Assembly: GCA_031255975.1 (NCBI GenBank) | Contig: JAIRRM010000198.1 | Location: forward strand, 1-15,921 | Reading direction: 5' to 3' | From: Propionibacteriaceae bacterium | Lineage (GTDB): Bacteria; Actinomycetota; Actinomycetes; Propionibacteriales; Propionibacteriaceae | Length of the DNA stretch: 15,921 nt | Shown: in pieces, positions 7,504 to 15,631 of the stretch | How positions within the stretch are numbered: the first letter of the stretch is position 1 | How the letters are laid out: each line of letters begins with the position of its first letter | Translations under genes and position numbers: made by a program | Notes under the pieces: generated by a model | The model's database searches: none | Told to the model about the DNA's origin: nothing | The model's input: the letters and a program-made list of their open reading frames with translations, nothing else

Positions 7504-9077
7504 GCCTTCCGCCCCTCATCCGTGGTGCCCCGTCGGAACATGGCCAACATGCGATTGGTGACCGCAAATCCCCCAAAAATGTTTATGGAGGCGACCAGCA
7601 CCGCGATGAACGCCAAGATGCGAATTGGCCAACTGTCGGTGTCCAGTTGCAGCAGCGCGCCCACCACGATGATGCCGGAGACGGCGTTGGTGAGGCTCAT
7701 CAACGGGGTGTGCAGGGCGTGGGTGACATCCCAAACCACATAAAAACCGGCCACGACGGCCAGCACCAGCACGGTCATATGGGCCAGGAACGCCATCGGG
7801 GTGAGCGAGAGCAACCCGATCAACGCGAGTGCTCCCACGCAGATCAACGCCGTCTGCACCTGCCAGGGCCTGTCGGCCAACCCCCGCTTGGGGGTGCCCG
7901 GCGGCGGAGCGGCGGCAACGGCATCGGTCGGCGGGGGTGCCGCCGACACCTGCACCGGTGGTGGCGGATAGGTGACTTCGCCGTTACGGGTGATGGTGAC
8001 GGCGCGGATGATTTCGTCATCGAAATCGAGAACCAGTTCGCCGTCTTTACTCGGGGTCAACAACGTCACCAGGTTCGTCAGATTGGTAGCGTACAACTGG
8101 CTTGACTGCCCTGGCAGTCGTGACGCCATGTCGATGTAGCCGATGATGGTGACCCCGTTCGGGGTGACGTATGACAACCCCGGTTTGGTGAGTTCGCAGT
8201 TGCCGCCTCCGGTGGCGGCCAGATCGACGATCACCGAACCGGGAGCCATCGCGGCGACCATGTCGGCGGTGATGAGCTTCGGGCTGGGTCGTCCGGGGAT
8301 GGCGGCTGTGGTCACCACGATGTCAGCCCGCTGCGCCTGTTCGGCGTACATGAGTGCGGCGCGGGCGTTGTAATCATCCGTAGTCTCTTTGGCGTAACCG
8401 TCGGCGCTAACCCCCTGATCCGCCGCACCAGGAGCCACCTGGACAAACGTCGCCCCCATGGAGTCCACCTGCTCCGCCGTCTCCGGGCGTACATCGGTGG
8501 CCCGCACCACCGCCCCCAGACTTCCGGCGGCACCGATGGCTGCCAGCCCGGCCACGCCGGTGCCGATGACGAACACGTTGGCGGGTGGCACCTTGCCCGC
8601 CGCCGTCACCTGGCCGCCCAGAAATCGCCCGAAACTGTGCGCGGCCTCAATTACGGCGCGGTAGCCGGAGATGTTGGCCATTGACGACAGCGCGTCCATG
8701 GATTGTGCCCGGGAGATGCGTGGCACCATGTCCATGCTGAGCGCGGTGATACCAGCGGCGGCACACCTAGCGACGATGTCGTCGTCGGTACGGGGTGACA
8801 GTAACGCCACCAGGGTGGCACCTTGCCGCAGCGACGCCAACTCGGCTTCGCTGGGTGGGGCCACTTTCAGCACGATGTCGCTCGCCCAAGCCGTATCCGT
8901 ATCGACCACTTGGGCACCGGCTTCCCGGTACGCCGTATCCGGGAAATCGGCGTTGGCACCGGCTCCTTGTTCAACCATCACCTCGTAGCCCAGGGCCAAT
9001 AGCCCGGAGATGGTCTTCGGTGTGGCTGCTACGCGATTCTCGCCTTTGAGGGATTCGCGTGAAATGCCTATCCTCAC
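7500..9077 (-). CDS. pntA: NAD(P) transhydrogenase subunit alpha (single-chain form)
   Basis: The N-terminal ~365 residues form NAD(H)-binding domain I, related to alanine dehydrogenase, with [15 protein letters not shown] (170-184; G172, G174, G177). A proline/alanine-rich linker (371-394) joins it to four hydrophobic helices (about 407-425, 430-450, 462-478, 486-504) that include the signature [13 protein letters not shown] (456-468). Many bacteria encode these parts as separate pntAA and pntAB genes, but here they are one 525-residue chain, as in E. coli. The start is GTG with no Shine-Dalgarno sequence upstream and a possible -10 element at the right distance for a leaderless mRNA. pntA and pntB form a two-gene operon. 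The proline linker is unusually long and alanine-rich, which probably reflects the join. Confidence 0.96.
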   Translation of the reverse strand: MRIGISRESLKGENRVAATPKTISGLLALGYEVMVEQGAGANADFPDTAYREAGAQVVDTDTAWASDIVLKVAPPSEAELASLRQGATLVALLSPRTDDDIVARCAAAGITALSMDMVPRISRAQSMDALSSMANISGYRAVIEAAHSFGRFLGGQVTAAGKVPPANVFVIGTGVAGLAAIGAAGSLGAVVRATDVRPETAEQVDSMGATFVQVAPGAADQGVSADGYAKETTDDYNARAALMYAEQAQRADIVVTTAAIPGRPSPKLITADMVAAMAPGSVIVDLAATGGGNCELTKPGLSYVTPNGVTIIGYIDMASRLPGQSSQLYATNLTNLVTLLTPSKDGELVLDFDDEIIRAVTITRNGEVTYPPPPVQVSAAPPPTDAVAAAPPPGTPKRGLADRPWQVQTALICVGALALIGLLSLTPMAFLAHMTVLVLAVVAGFYVVWDVTHALHTPLMSLTNAVSGIIVVGALLQLDTDSWPIRILAFIAVLVASINIFGGFAVTNRMLAMFRRGTTDEGRKA

Positions 9078-9083
9078 AGTTGC

Positions 9084-9113
9084 ATTCTGGCACTTACGGC
9101 GGTTTCCTGTCCC
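9084..9113 (-). promoter_or_regulatory. Candidate pntAB promoter, leaderless start
   Basis: On the minus strand, GGGACA (9113-9108, four of six -35 positions) is followed after 18 bases by CAGAAT (9089-9084, four of six -10 positions). The GTG start codon of pntA begins seven bases after the -10 element. No purine-rich ribosome binding site lies between them. This supports a leaderless transcript, but the hexamers are degenerate. Confidence 0.35.
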
Positions 9114-9162
9114 GGAATTGGGTAAATAGACCTATATCGAAAACCGCATATCTGGATAGGGA

Positions 9163-9195
9163 AGTGCCCCTGGATTGGTGGGATCCAGGGGCACT
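9163..9195 (-). terminator. Perfect 13-bp hairpin terminator after the surface-protein gene
   Basis: AGTGCCCCTGGAT (9163-9175) and ATCCAGGGGCACT (9183-9195) are exact inverted repeats around a 7-base loop. The hairpin begins 35 bases beyond the minus-strand stop at 9230. Read on the minus strand it is followed by TTCCCTAT, a weak pyrimidine tail. The stem is strong enough to act as an intrinsic terminator. It also insulates pntAB, whose promoter lies just downstream. Confidence 0.7.
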
Positions 9196-9229
9196 AGTGG
9201 TGGTGGTGATAGTTACGTCTAATACATTC

Positions 9230-10492
9230 TTACACCATGGTGACGGCTTTTGCGAAATAACCGAAGGCGAATGTGTCCTCCCAGGCCTGCTGCGCCGCAT
9301 CAAACGGGGCAGACTTCAGGGTGTCGGGCCATATCGCCACGTTACCGTACACGACCAGATTGTCGGCTTGGTCATCAACGGCATTGGCTGCCTCGTAGAA
9401 GTAGTTGGTTACGCCGTTGCGCTCTACGATCCGCTCGTCCACGGTGAGTCCGCCGCTGTGCCAGCAGGTTCGCAGCGCAATACCCATAGCCGCTGCGGCA
9501 TCGGGAGAATCGAACAGGTACATGTCGAGAGCCTGCCAGTGGCCGTTATCCGGGTCATTGAGGCCCGGATTGTTCCAGCTACCAAACGCCGTGGCTACCA
9601 GATGCGGTAACAACTCCTCCATGGGAGTGCACTTGTAGAAGTTTTCCACCTTGACTGCCGTATTGACGGTCATTGCTTCAGTACCAGCGAGCGACGGGAG
9701 TGTCTGGGTGGCAAGCGTGCGGAACTGGTCAAGGGTGATCTCCGAAGCCGGAGGCTTGGTCGTCGTGGTCGTCGTAGTGGTGGTCGGTGGTGCCGGTGGC
9801 GGGTCTTCGGTGGAGGTGGTTACTGGCGGCGTTATCACCGGGGGTTCAGTATTGGACCACGGGAACCCGTTGATGAGTCCGTGTACCAAAAACACCGCTG
9901 CGGCCAGCAGGATGGCACCGGCTATGACGATGGCCGCAGTGCGACCGCCGTTTTTCTTGGGGGGAGTGGGCTGCCCGTACGGGGTGCCAGGCTGGTACTG
10001 AGTGTACAGCGGCTGCTGTTGCGGAGCGATCCCGTACTGGGGAGCGGCACCGAACTGCGGTGTCGGTGGGAACTGCGGCGAGCCTTCCGGTGGTGGCGTG
10101 GGCATCCAAGCCGCTGCGGCAGGCGGTTCGGGCACGGTGATGGGCTGCGCGTTGGCCATCGTGGGCGGCGGCGTAGGAGGCGTGAACGGCACGGCGGGCT
10201 CGTCCAGTACCGAAATGAAGGGCGCCGCCGGAGTGGGATCTACCGGCGCTGTTGGTGCTGTTGGTGCTACGGGTGTGGCTGGGGCGGGTTCTGCCGGTGC
10301 CACGGGTGAGGTCAGCGAAGGCACCCAACTACCGACTGGGGGCGTTGCCGGATTACCGAAGGTATCCCGGTAGAACACCCAGCCAGCGGGCGGTGTGGAC
10401 CAACTGGGATCCGGCTTCCAGGATTCTGGTGGGAGTGCACCAGCAGGCGCGGCAGGCCAGCCTGGAGGGGGATTGAAGGTGATATCGGACAT
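9230..10492 (-). CDS. Proline/threonine-rich single-pass membrane protein, function unknown
   Basis: The protein has 420 residues in four visible parts. Residues 1-60 carry a PPGW-type repeat (NPPPGWPAAPAG, then PDPSWSTPPAGW), common at the N-termini of actinobacterial envelope proteins. Residues 60-180 are a proline/alanine/glutamine-rich cytoplasmic tail. Residues 185-207 are one hydrophobic helix preceded by KKNGGR. Residues 212-250 are a proline/threonine linker with nine threonines in a row (237-245). Residues 251-420 are a compact folded-looking domain with only two cysteines (C288, C343), a possible disulfide. The basic residues before the helix suggest the C-terminus is outside. The start is supported by AAAGGAGA seven bases upstream. 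I recognise no enzyme motif; a sensor or cell-surface binding domain is possible. It lies between pntA and the activase fusion, with its own terminator. Confidence 0.85.
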   Translation of the reverse strand: MSDITFNPPPGWPAAPAGALPPESWKPDPSWSTPPAGWVFYRDTFGNPATPPVGSWVPSLTSPVAPAEPAPATPVAPTAPTAPVDPTPAAPFISVLDEPAVPFTPPTPPPTMANAQPITVPEPPAAAAWMPTPPPEGSPQFPPTPQFGAAPQYGIAPQQQPLYTQYQPGTPYGQPTPPKKNGGRTAAIVIAGAILLAAAVFLVHGLINGFPWSNTEPPVITPPVTTSTEDPPPAPPTTTTTTTTTKPPASEITLDQFRTLATQTLPSLAGTEAMTVNTAVKVENFYKCTPMEELLPHLVATAFGSWNNPGLNDPDNGHWQALDMYLFDSPDAAAAMGIALRTCWHSGGLTVDERIVERNGVTNYFYEAANAVDDQADNLVVYGNVAIWPDTLKSAPFDAAQQAWEDTFAFGYFAKAVTMV

Positions 10493-10566
10493 TGGTGGGT
10501 CTCCTTTGGTTGGGACTGTCTCATGCTAAACCCAAATGGGGGCCACTACCAGAGACTGTAGGTAAG

Positions 10567-10580
10567 AATGCCACGGCATT
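10567..10580. promoter_or_regulatory. Candidate operator palindrome AATGCC-N2-GGCATT
   Basis: A perfect 6-2-6 inverted repeat lies 75-88 bases upstream of the surface-protein start codon. On the minus strand it falls between TTGTCG (10588-10583, a possible -35) and TTACCT (10565-10560, a poor -10) with 17-base spacing. A repressor bound here would cover the promoter. The -10 match is weak. A second possible -10, TAGCAT, lies closer to the gene at about 10529-10524. Confidence 0.25.
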
Positions 10581-10620
10581 TTCGACAAAATAACCGGATA
10601 TGTGATGTCGTGAGCCCAGC

Positions 10621-10642
10621 GGCATCCCATAGGCATCCCATA
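10621..10642. repeat. Perfect 11-bp tandem repeat, GGCATCCCATA x2
   Basis: Two exact, directly adjacent copies of GGCATCCCATA lie between the stop of the activase fusion (10679) and the surface-protein gene. Twelve bases across the junction (ATCCCATAGGCA, 10624-10635) are identical to 289-300 in the candidate structured RNA. No strong terminator hairpin is visible between 10642 and 10679, so this repeat may lie in the 3' part of the activase transcript. Confidence 0.75.
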
Positions 10643-10678
10643 AAAGCTGTTTTTCAGTGTAGCGGCCCGTTTCCGGTG

Positions 10679-13600
10679 CTAAAGCCTTAGGTTCGTGGTC
10701 TCCCAATCGGGACTGTCGGCGCTGTCGTGGCGGGATGCGTTTCGACCGTGAGCGGCGTTACGGAAGGCGGTGGCCACCATCAACTTGATACGGTTCAACT
10801 GGTTCACTTCAGGTGCGCCGGGGTCGTAGTCGATGGAGACGATATTGGCCTCGGGATGCTGCGCGCGTAACTCCTTGAACATGCCGCGTCCGATGACGTG
10901 ATTGGGCAGGCAGGCGAATGGCTGGCAGCAGATGATGTTAGGCACTCCTTGTTCGATGAGTTCGATCATCTCGCCCACCATGAGCCAGCCCTCGCCGGCG
11001 TCTGTACCGATGGAGATAACCTGCTCAGCTAGGTCGCGGATACGGTAAATGGACGGGGCTACGTCGAACTTGCCGTTCGTTTTAGCCAGTGCCCGTGCCG
11101 CCGGGCGTTCGTAGCGCTCAAACAGCCAGACAACCGCCTGTTGCAGCCGCACTCCGGTTTTGTCGCCATGTCCCAGGTTGTCCAGCCGCCAGTCGGCGGC
11201 GGCCAGTGAATAAGTGAAAAACTCGGCGAGGTTCGGCAGCACCGCCTCGCATCCTTCGGATTCCACCACCCCAACGACGTTGTTGTTGGCATCCGGTTGG
11301 AACTTCACCAGGATTTCGCCCACGATGCCGACACGCGGTTTGCGCGGCACATCCAGCAGTGGCAAGGCGTCGAACTCTGCCACCATGCGGGCGAGCAGTT
11401 TGCCGTAGCCGAGGCGGCGACCGTACGCCGGCGAGTAGTGGCGGTGCTCGAACCACTCCTGGGCGATGGTGTCCCAACGGTAATACAGTTCATTGGCGCT
11501 GCCTTCGTCTCGCTCGTACGGGCGAGTGCGCAGCAATAGATTCTGTAGCGTGTCGCCGATGACAAGACCCTGCACGGCACGGTGAATCAGCGCGGGAGTG
11601 AGCCGGAAACCGGGGTTGTTCTCGATGCCTTGCAGGCTGAGCGAGAGCACTGGCACCTCAGCGAATCCAGCGGCGGCCAGCCCGCGGCGCAGCATACCGA
11701 CGTAGTTGGTGGCGCGACACATGCCACCAGTCTGAGTGATGGCGACAGACGAGTTCGCCGGGTCTGCTTGCCCGCTGAGGTATGCGTTGATGAGTTGCCC
11801 GATCACCATGATCGCCGGGAAACAAGCGTCGTTGTGTACGAACTTCAATCCGCACTCAATGTCGGCGGCGCTGGCTTTCTCCAGTACGACCAAGTTGTAG
11901 CCGGAGCGCCGGAAGATGGGGCCGAGCATTCGGAAATGAATCGGTGCCATCTGCGGCGCGAAAACGGTGTGCCGCACCTTGTGCTCCGGTAGGAACGGGG
12001 CGCGCGGCGGAGCGGATACGCGGGGGATGCTGGGCTCTGTTGGGGTGTGGGCGTGCTGGATACGGTCACGGTCGCGGTCATGGGTGGTGCCCGTGGCGGT
12101 GTCAGACGTGAGCCACCCCACGCTGCTGGTGGGTACTCCAAAGGGTCGGTCATGGGGGGTGCCTTTGGCGGTGCCGGGTGCGAGGGTGTGCGGCCCGGTT
12201 TCGTCCCCGAGCGCCTGGATCGCAGCCGTGGTGCCCTTGGCGGTGTCAGATGTGAGGGGGTGCGGGAATGCCGCCGCGGCGTCTTCGCTCAGAACGCCTT
12301 CATAAGGGGCCGCATTCGCCGTGCCGTTCCGATCCGCGAGCGCGGCCCTAAGCGAGCGCAGCCGAATGGTGGCCGCCCCCAGGTTGCTCACCTCGTCGAT
12401 TTTGATGAGCGTGTATACGTCTCCGGCGGATTCCAGAATCTCCTGTACCTGGTCGGCGGTGATGGCGTCCACACCGCAGCCGAACGAGTTGAGCTGCACC
12501 AGGTTTGCGTCCGGCATAGTGCGTACCTGCGCGGCGGCTTCGTACAGGCGCGAATGGTAGGTCCACTGATCCATGACGCGGATGGGGCGCTCCAGATGCG
12601 TGGTGCGCATCCCGTTGGTGAGGGAGTCTTCGGAGAGCACCGCCATACCCAGCTTGATGATGGCTTCGGGGATGCCGTGGTTGATCTCGGGATCGATGTG
12701 GTACGGGCGACCCGCCAGCACGATGGCACGTAGGCCATGCTCGCGGGCGTACTGTAGCGCTCGATCACCCTCGGTTTTGATGTCGGCGGCTACCTTGTCG
12801 AGTTCGTCGTAGCCAGCCTTGACGGCGGCCTCGGCCTCAGTGCGGGTGACGCCGCAGTAGCGGAACACCTCGGTGAGGCGCCGCGCCAGATTTTCCGGGT
12901 TGTTGAGATTGACGAATGGGTCTAGATAGCGTACCCCTCGCACCTTGAGTCGGTCGATGTTCTTTTCGATAACCTGCGGGTAGTAGGCGACGATAGGGCA
13001 GTTGTAGCAGTTGTCGGCATCATCGAACTGCTTTCGCTCGAAGTTCACGCACGGGAAAAAGATGGTTCGCACGTCATGGTCGAGCAGCCATTCGACAGGC
13101 CCGTGCGCCAGTTTCGCCGGGTAACAGACGTTTTCTGCCGGGATCGACTCAATGCCGGTAGTGAAAAGCTCATGTGAACTACGCCCCGAGAGCACCACCG
13201 AGAACCCCAATTTGGTGAGAATGGTGTGCCATAACGGGTAGTCCTCGAACATGCCCAGCGCGCGCGGGATACCGATAAGGCCACGCGGCGCATCCTTCGG
13301 TGGCAAGCGGCGATAGCCAAAAATGCGCTGGAACTTGTAGTCGTACAGATTTGGGATCTCGGAGCGTTGCGGACGTTTTTCGAGGGACGCGCCGCGCTCA
13401 CAACGGTTCCCAGACACGTTGCGCGCCCCGTCGTCAAACGTGGTGATCGTCAGCTTGCAGTGATTCGGGCACAGTTGGCAGATGCGCTGCTCAGATGCGA
13501 CGCTGAAGGCGTCGAGGTCGCGTGTCTGGAATGGGGATATGGTGATCGGTGCGGTGGGGGTGGATACCGTCTGCGACCGTCCTGTTTGTGTCATGCCATC

Positions 13601-15475
13601 AAGCGCGTCGTGGTTGGCGGACGACGAACCGGGATGGCGCGTGATGACGTGCGCGTTTAGGGATGCCGTCGCGGTGCCCCCCGACCCCGATACGCGCGCC
13701 ATCCAATGCATCCGGGCGGTCAGGGCCGCCCCGAAAGCCCCCATCAAACCGGCGATGTTCGGCCGCACCACCTCAACCCCGGTGAGCAACTCGAAGGCGC
13801 GTAACACCGCGTCGTTGAGGAAAGTGCCGCCCTGCACCACCACTTTTGACCCGAGTTCCCCGGCGTCGCGGAGCTTGATGACCTTGTAAAGCGCGTTACG
13901 TACCACCGAATACGAGAGCCCGGCGGAGATGTCGGCGATGCTGGCACCCTCCTTCTGGGCTTGTTTCACCGACGAGTTCATGAAAACGGTGCAGCGTGAG
14001 CCCAGGTCAACCGGGCGGGCGGATTCCAACCCGGCGGCGGCGAAATCGGCGATGTCGGTGTTCATGGTCACGGCGAACGTCTGGAGGAAACTGCCGCAAC
14101 CAGACGAGCAGGCTTCGTTCACCGCGATGGAATCCACGGCACCGTTGCGGATACGCAGAAACTTCATGTCCTGGCCACCGATGTCGATTACGGAAGTGAC
14201 ATCGGGAGCCAGGAAATGCGCGGCACGATAATGCGCCATGGTTTCGATTTCACCCTCGTCGGCGTGGGTGGCGGCCTGGACAAGAGCCTCGCCGTAACCG
14301 GTGACACAAGCTCGTGCGATATACGTCGTCGGTTCCTCAGCTGGTGCGTCATTTGTGGTGCTCTGGGCTTGGATGGGTGGCAGCGCCTCGCGGATATGCC
14401 GCGAAATCGCCATGGCCGCGGCGATGGGGTCACCCTCGTTGGAGCCATAGCTGGAGTACAGAATACGGGCGTCTTGGTCGATGACCACTGACTTGATAGT
14501 GGTGGAACCGGCGTCGATACCGACGAACAGCGCTCCGGTGGCCGTGGCGATATCGCCCTGTGTCACGGTTGCCTGGGCGTGACGCCCGTCGAACGCAGCC
14601 CGCTCCGCATCGTCCACGAAAAGCGGCCGCATCACTTTGGTGACCTCCACCCGTCCCCGGGCGGCTTCCAAGCTGGCGGCGATATGGCCGAGTGAAAGCG
14701 CCGGGCCCTCAGCCAGATACGCGGCCCCGATGGCAACGTACAACTCGCCGTGTTCGGGGTTGATGAACTCGTCCACCTGCGGCAGTGCCCGTACGTAGGC
14801 GTCGCGCAGCCCAGACAGGAAGTGCAGCGGTCCACCGAGGAAGATGACCCGGCCCCGAATCGGGTGTCCACACGCCAACCCGGCGATGGTTTGGGTGGCG
14901 ACGGCCTGGAAAACTGACGCGGCGATGTCCTCGTGGGCCGCGCCCTGATTGAGCAACGGCTGAATGTCGCTCTTGGCGAAAACGCCACAGCGGCTGGCGA
15001 TGGGGTACAGGCTGGTGTAACGCAGCGCTAACCCGTTCAGTCCGGCGGCGTCCGTTTTCAGCAACGTGGCCATCTGGTCGATGAACGCCCCGGTGCCGCC
15101 GGCGCAGGTGCCGTTCATACGTTGCTCCGGCACTGGGCGTAGGAAGGTGATCTTGGCGTCCTCGCCGCCCAGTTCGATCACCACATCCGCTTCGGGATGC
15201 AGCCGTTCGATGGCCGCGGTGGCGGAGATGACCTCTTGAACGAACCGTACGCCCATCACCTTGGCGACTCCCAGCCCACCAGAACCGCTCATTGCCACTT
15301 TGATGAGACGTTCGGGGAAAGCAGCCGCCACTTCTGTCACCAGACTGGCCAACTCGCCCCGCACATCGGCATTGTGGCGACGATAGGCGGAGAACACGAT
15401 GGCAGAGCCGTCCAACACTACGGCTTTTACCGTAGTGGAACCCACATCTAGCCCCAGCGCGAGCGTGTCATCCAT
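10679..15475 (-). CDS. Activase-reductase fusion: double BadF/HgdC ASKHA ATPase plus DUF2229/HgdB-like domains
   Basis: The family uses ATP hydrolysis to push an electron to very low potential; the substrate of these large fusions is unknown. Numbering from the ATG at 15475 (1598 aa). ASKHA domain 1 spans about 4-260, with GLDVGSTTVK, ELGGEDAK and [4Fe-4S] ligand candidates C124 and C163. ASKHA domain 2 spans about 316-590, with GIDAGSTTIK, DIGGQDMK, C456, C460 and C495. The DUF2229-like part spans about 660-1050, with C666-x2-C669-x3-C673 and C692, ENVCYPAKLAHG (C784), C809, C823-x2-C826, LAGRPYHIDPEINHG and SFGCGVD (C1000). A low-complexity linker at about 1050-1165 holds a 24-residue repeat. 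The C-terminal part has C1208, C1218, C1253, C1409 and CCQPFACLPNH (C1516, C1517, C1522). GTG at 15487 is also in frame, but it lies inside the AGGAGGTG ribosome site, so the ATG nine bases after that site is preferred. A double-cubane-cluster reductase role is inferred. Confidence 0.9.
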   Translation of the reverse strand: MDDTLALGLDVGSTTVKAVVLDGSAIVFSAYRRHNADVRGELASLVTEVAAAFPERLIKVAMSGSGGLGVAKVMGVRFVQEVISATAAIERLHPEADVVIELGGEDAKITFLRPVPEQRMNGTCAGGTGAFIDQMATLLKTDAAGLNGLALRYTSLYPIASRCGVFAKSDIQPLLNQGAAHEDIAASVFQAVATQTIAGLACGHPIRGRVIFLGGPLHFLSGLRDAYVRALPQVDEFINPEHGELYVAIGAAYLAEGPALSLGHIAASLEAARGRVEVTKVMRPLFVDDAERAAFDGRHAQATVTQGDIATATGALFVGIDAGSTTIKSVVIDQDARILYSSYGSNEGDPIAAAMAISRHIREALPPIQAQSTTNDAPAEEPTTYIARACVTGYGEALVQAATHADEGEIETMAHYRAAHFLAPDVTSVIDIGGQDMKFLRIRNGAVDSIAVNEACSSGCGSFLQTFAVTMNTDIADFAAAGLESARPVDLGSRCTVFMNSSVKQAQKEGASIADISAGLSYSVVRNALYKVIKLRDAGELGSKVVVQGGTFLNDAVLRAFELLTGVEVVRPNIAGLMGAFGAALTARMHWMARVSGSGGTATASLNAHVITRHPGSSSANHDALDGMTQTGRSQTVSTPTAPITISPFQTRDLDAFSVASEQRICQLCPNHCKLTITTFDDGARNVSGNRCERGASLEKRPQRSEIPNLYDYKFQRIFGYRRLPPKDAPRGLIGIPRALGMFEDYPLWHTILTKLGFSVVLSGRSSHELFTTGIESIPAENVCYPAKLAHGPVEWLLDHDVRTIFFPCVNFERKQFDDADNCYNCPIVAYYPQVIEKNIDRLKVRGVRYLDPFVNLNNPENLARRLTEVFRYCGVTRTEAEAAVKAGYDELDKVAADIKTEGDRALQYAREHGLRAIVLAGRPYHIDPEINHGIPEAIIKLGMAVLSEDSLTNGMRTTHLERPIRVMDQWTYHSRLYEAAAQVRTMPDANLVQLNSFGCGVDAITADQVQEILESAGDVYTLIKIDEVSNLGAATIRLRSLRAALADRNGTANAAPYEGVLSEDAAAAFPHPLTSDTAKGTTAAIQALGDETGPHTLAPGTAKGTPHDRPFGVPTSSVGWLTSDTATGTTHDRDRDRIQHAHTPTEPSIPRVSAPPRAPFLPEHKVRHTVFAPQMAPIHFRMLGPIFRRSGYNLVVLEKASAADIECGLKFVHNDACFPAIMVIGQLINAYLSGQADPANSSVAITQTGGMCRATNYVGMLRRGLAAAGFAEVPVLSLSLQGIENNPGFRLTPALIHRAVQGLVIGDTLQNLLLRTRPYERDEGSANELYYRWDTIAQEWFEHRHYSPAYGRRLGYGKLLARMVAEFDALPLLDVPRKPRVGIVGEILVKFQPDANNNVVGVVESEGCEAVLPNLAEFFTYSLAAADWRLDNLGHGDKTGVRLQQAVVWLFERYERPAARALAKTNGKFDVAPSIYRIRDLAEQVISIGTDAGEGWLMVGEMIELIEQGVPNIICCQPFACLPNHVIGRGMFKELRAQHPEANIVSIDYDPGAPEVNQLNRIKLMVATAFRNAAHGRNASRHDSADSPDWETTNLRL
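12041..12256 (-). repeat. Three tandem 72-bp units encoding a 24-residue repeat in the activase linker
   Basis: The units are 12185-12256, 12113-12184 and 12041-12112 in translation order. They encode segments beginning LTSDTAKGT, LAPGTAKGT and LTSDTATGT, exactly 24 residues apart. The first 27 bases of each unit are strongly conserved; the following 45 bases are divergent, apart from an HDR shared by units two and three. The array keeps the frame and sits in a low-complexity linker rich in Pro, Thr, Asp and His, between the DUF2229-like part and the C-terminal HgdB-like part. Confidence 0.85.
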
Positions 15476-15534
15476 CTGAGCGCGCACCTCCTGAGAACTG
15501 TGCTGGTCTGCCCCAAGAGATACCTACGCTACCG

Positions 15535-15549
15535 TAACTTAGCGAGTTA
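15535..15549. promoter_or_regulatory. Inverted repeat TAACT-N5-AGTTA in the divergent promoter region
   Basis: A perfect 5-5-5 inverted repeat lies in the 181-base gap between the divergently transcribed activase and permease genes. It overlaps a second inverted repeat, CGCTA (15527-15531) with TAGCG (15540-15544). Such dyads between divergent genes are common regulator sites. No clear promoter hexamers could be fixed on either side. The arms are short, so chance cannot be excluded. Confidence 0.25.
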
Positions 15550-15608
15550 TCGCGTAATCTCTATGGACAATATGGACGAAGCGATAGGTGAACTGATACG
15601 TTCGACAG

Positions 15609-15631
15609 GCACCGCGCGGTCGGCACGGTGC
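15609..15631 (+). promoter_or_regulatory. Hairpin in the leader of the permease gene
   Basis: GCACCG (15609-15614) pairs with CGGTGC (15626-15631) around an 11-base G/C-rich loop that overlaps the palindrome ACCGCGCGGT (15611-15620). It ends 13 bases before the ribosome binding site GAAAGG (15645-15650). It could affect translation or mRNA stability. Nothing ties it to a known riboswitch. Confidence 0.25.

Noticed and set aside
9059..9610. 183-residue plus-strand frame spanning the pntA-surface-protein gap
   Set aside because: Most of it is antisense to the surface-protein gene, and it runs through the terminator hairpin and the pntAB promoter region.
10643..10678. Intrinsic terminator just after the activase stop
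   Set aside because: Only a 3-4 bp stem (CTG-A5-CAG, then CTTTT on the minus strand) is present, too weak to call.
10521..10706. 61-residue minus-strand frame overlapping the end of the activase gene
   Set aside because: It begins with TTG inside the activase gene, has no ribosome site, runs through the tandem repeat and the palindrome, and shows no family resemblance.
12047..12733. Long plus-strand open frame (228 aa) opposite the activase fusion
   Set aside because: It is glycine/arginine-rich, lies fully antisense to a well-supported coding region, and its apparent repeats simply mirror the 72-base repeat of the real gene.
15476..15487. GTG start at 15487 for the activase fusion
   Set aside because: The GTG is part of the AGGAGGTG ribosome binding site itself; the ATG at 15475 has proper spacing.
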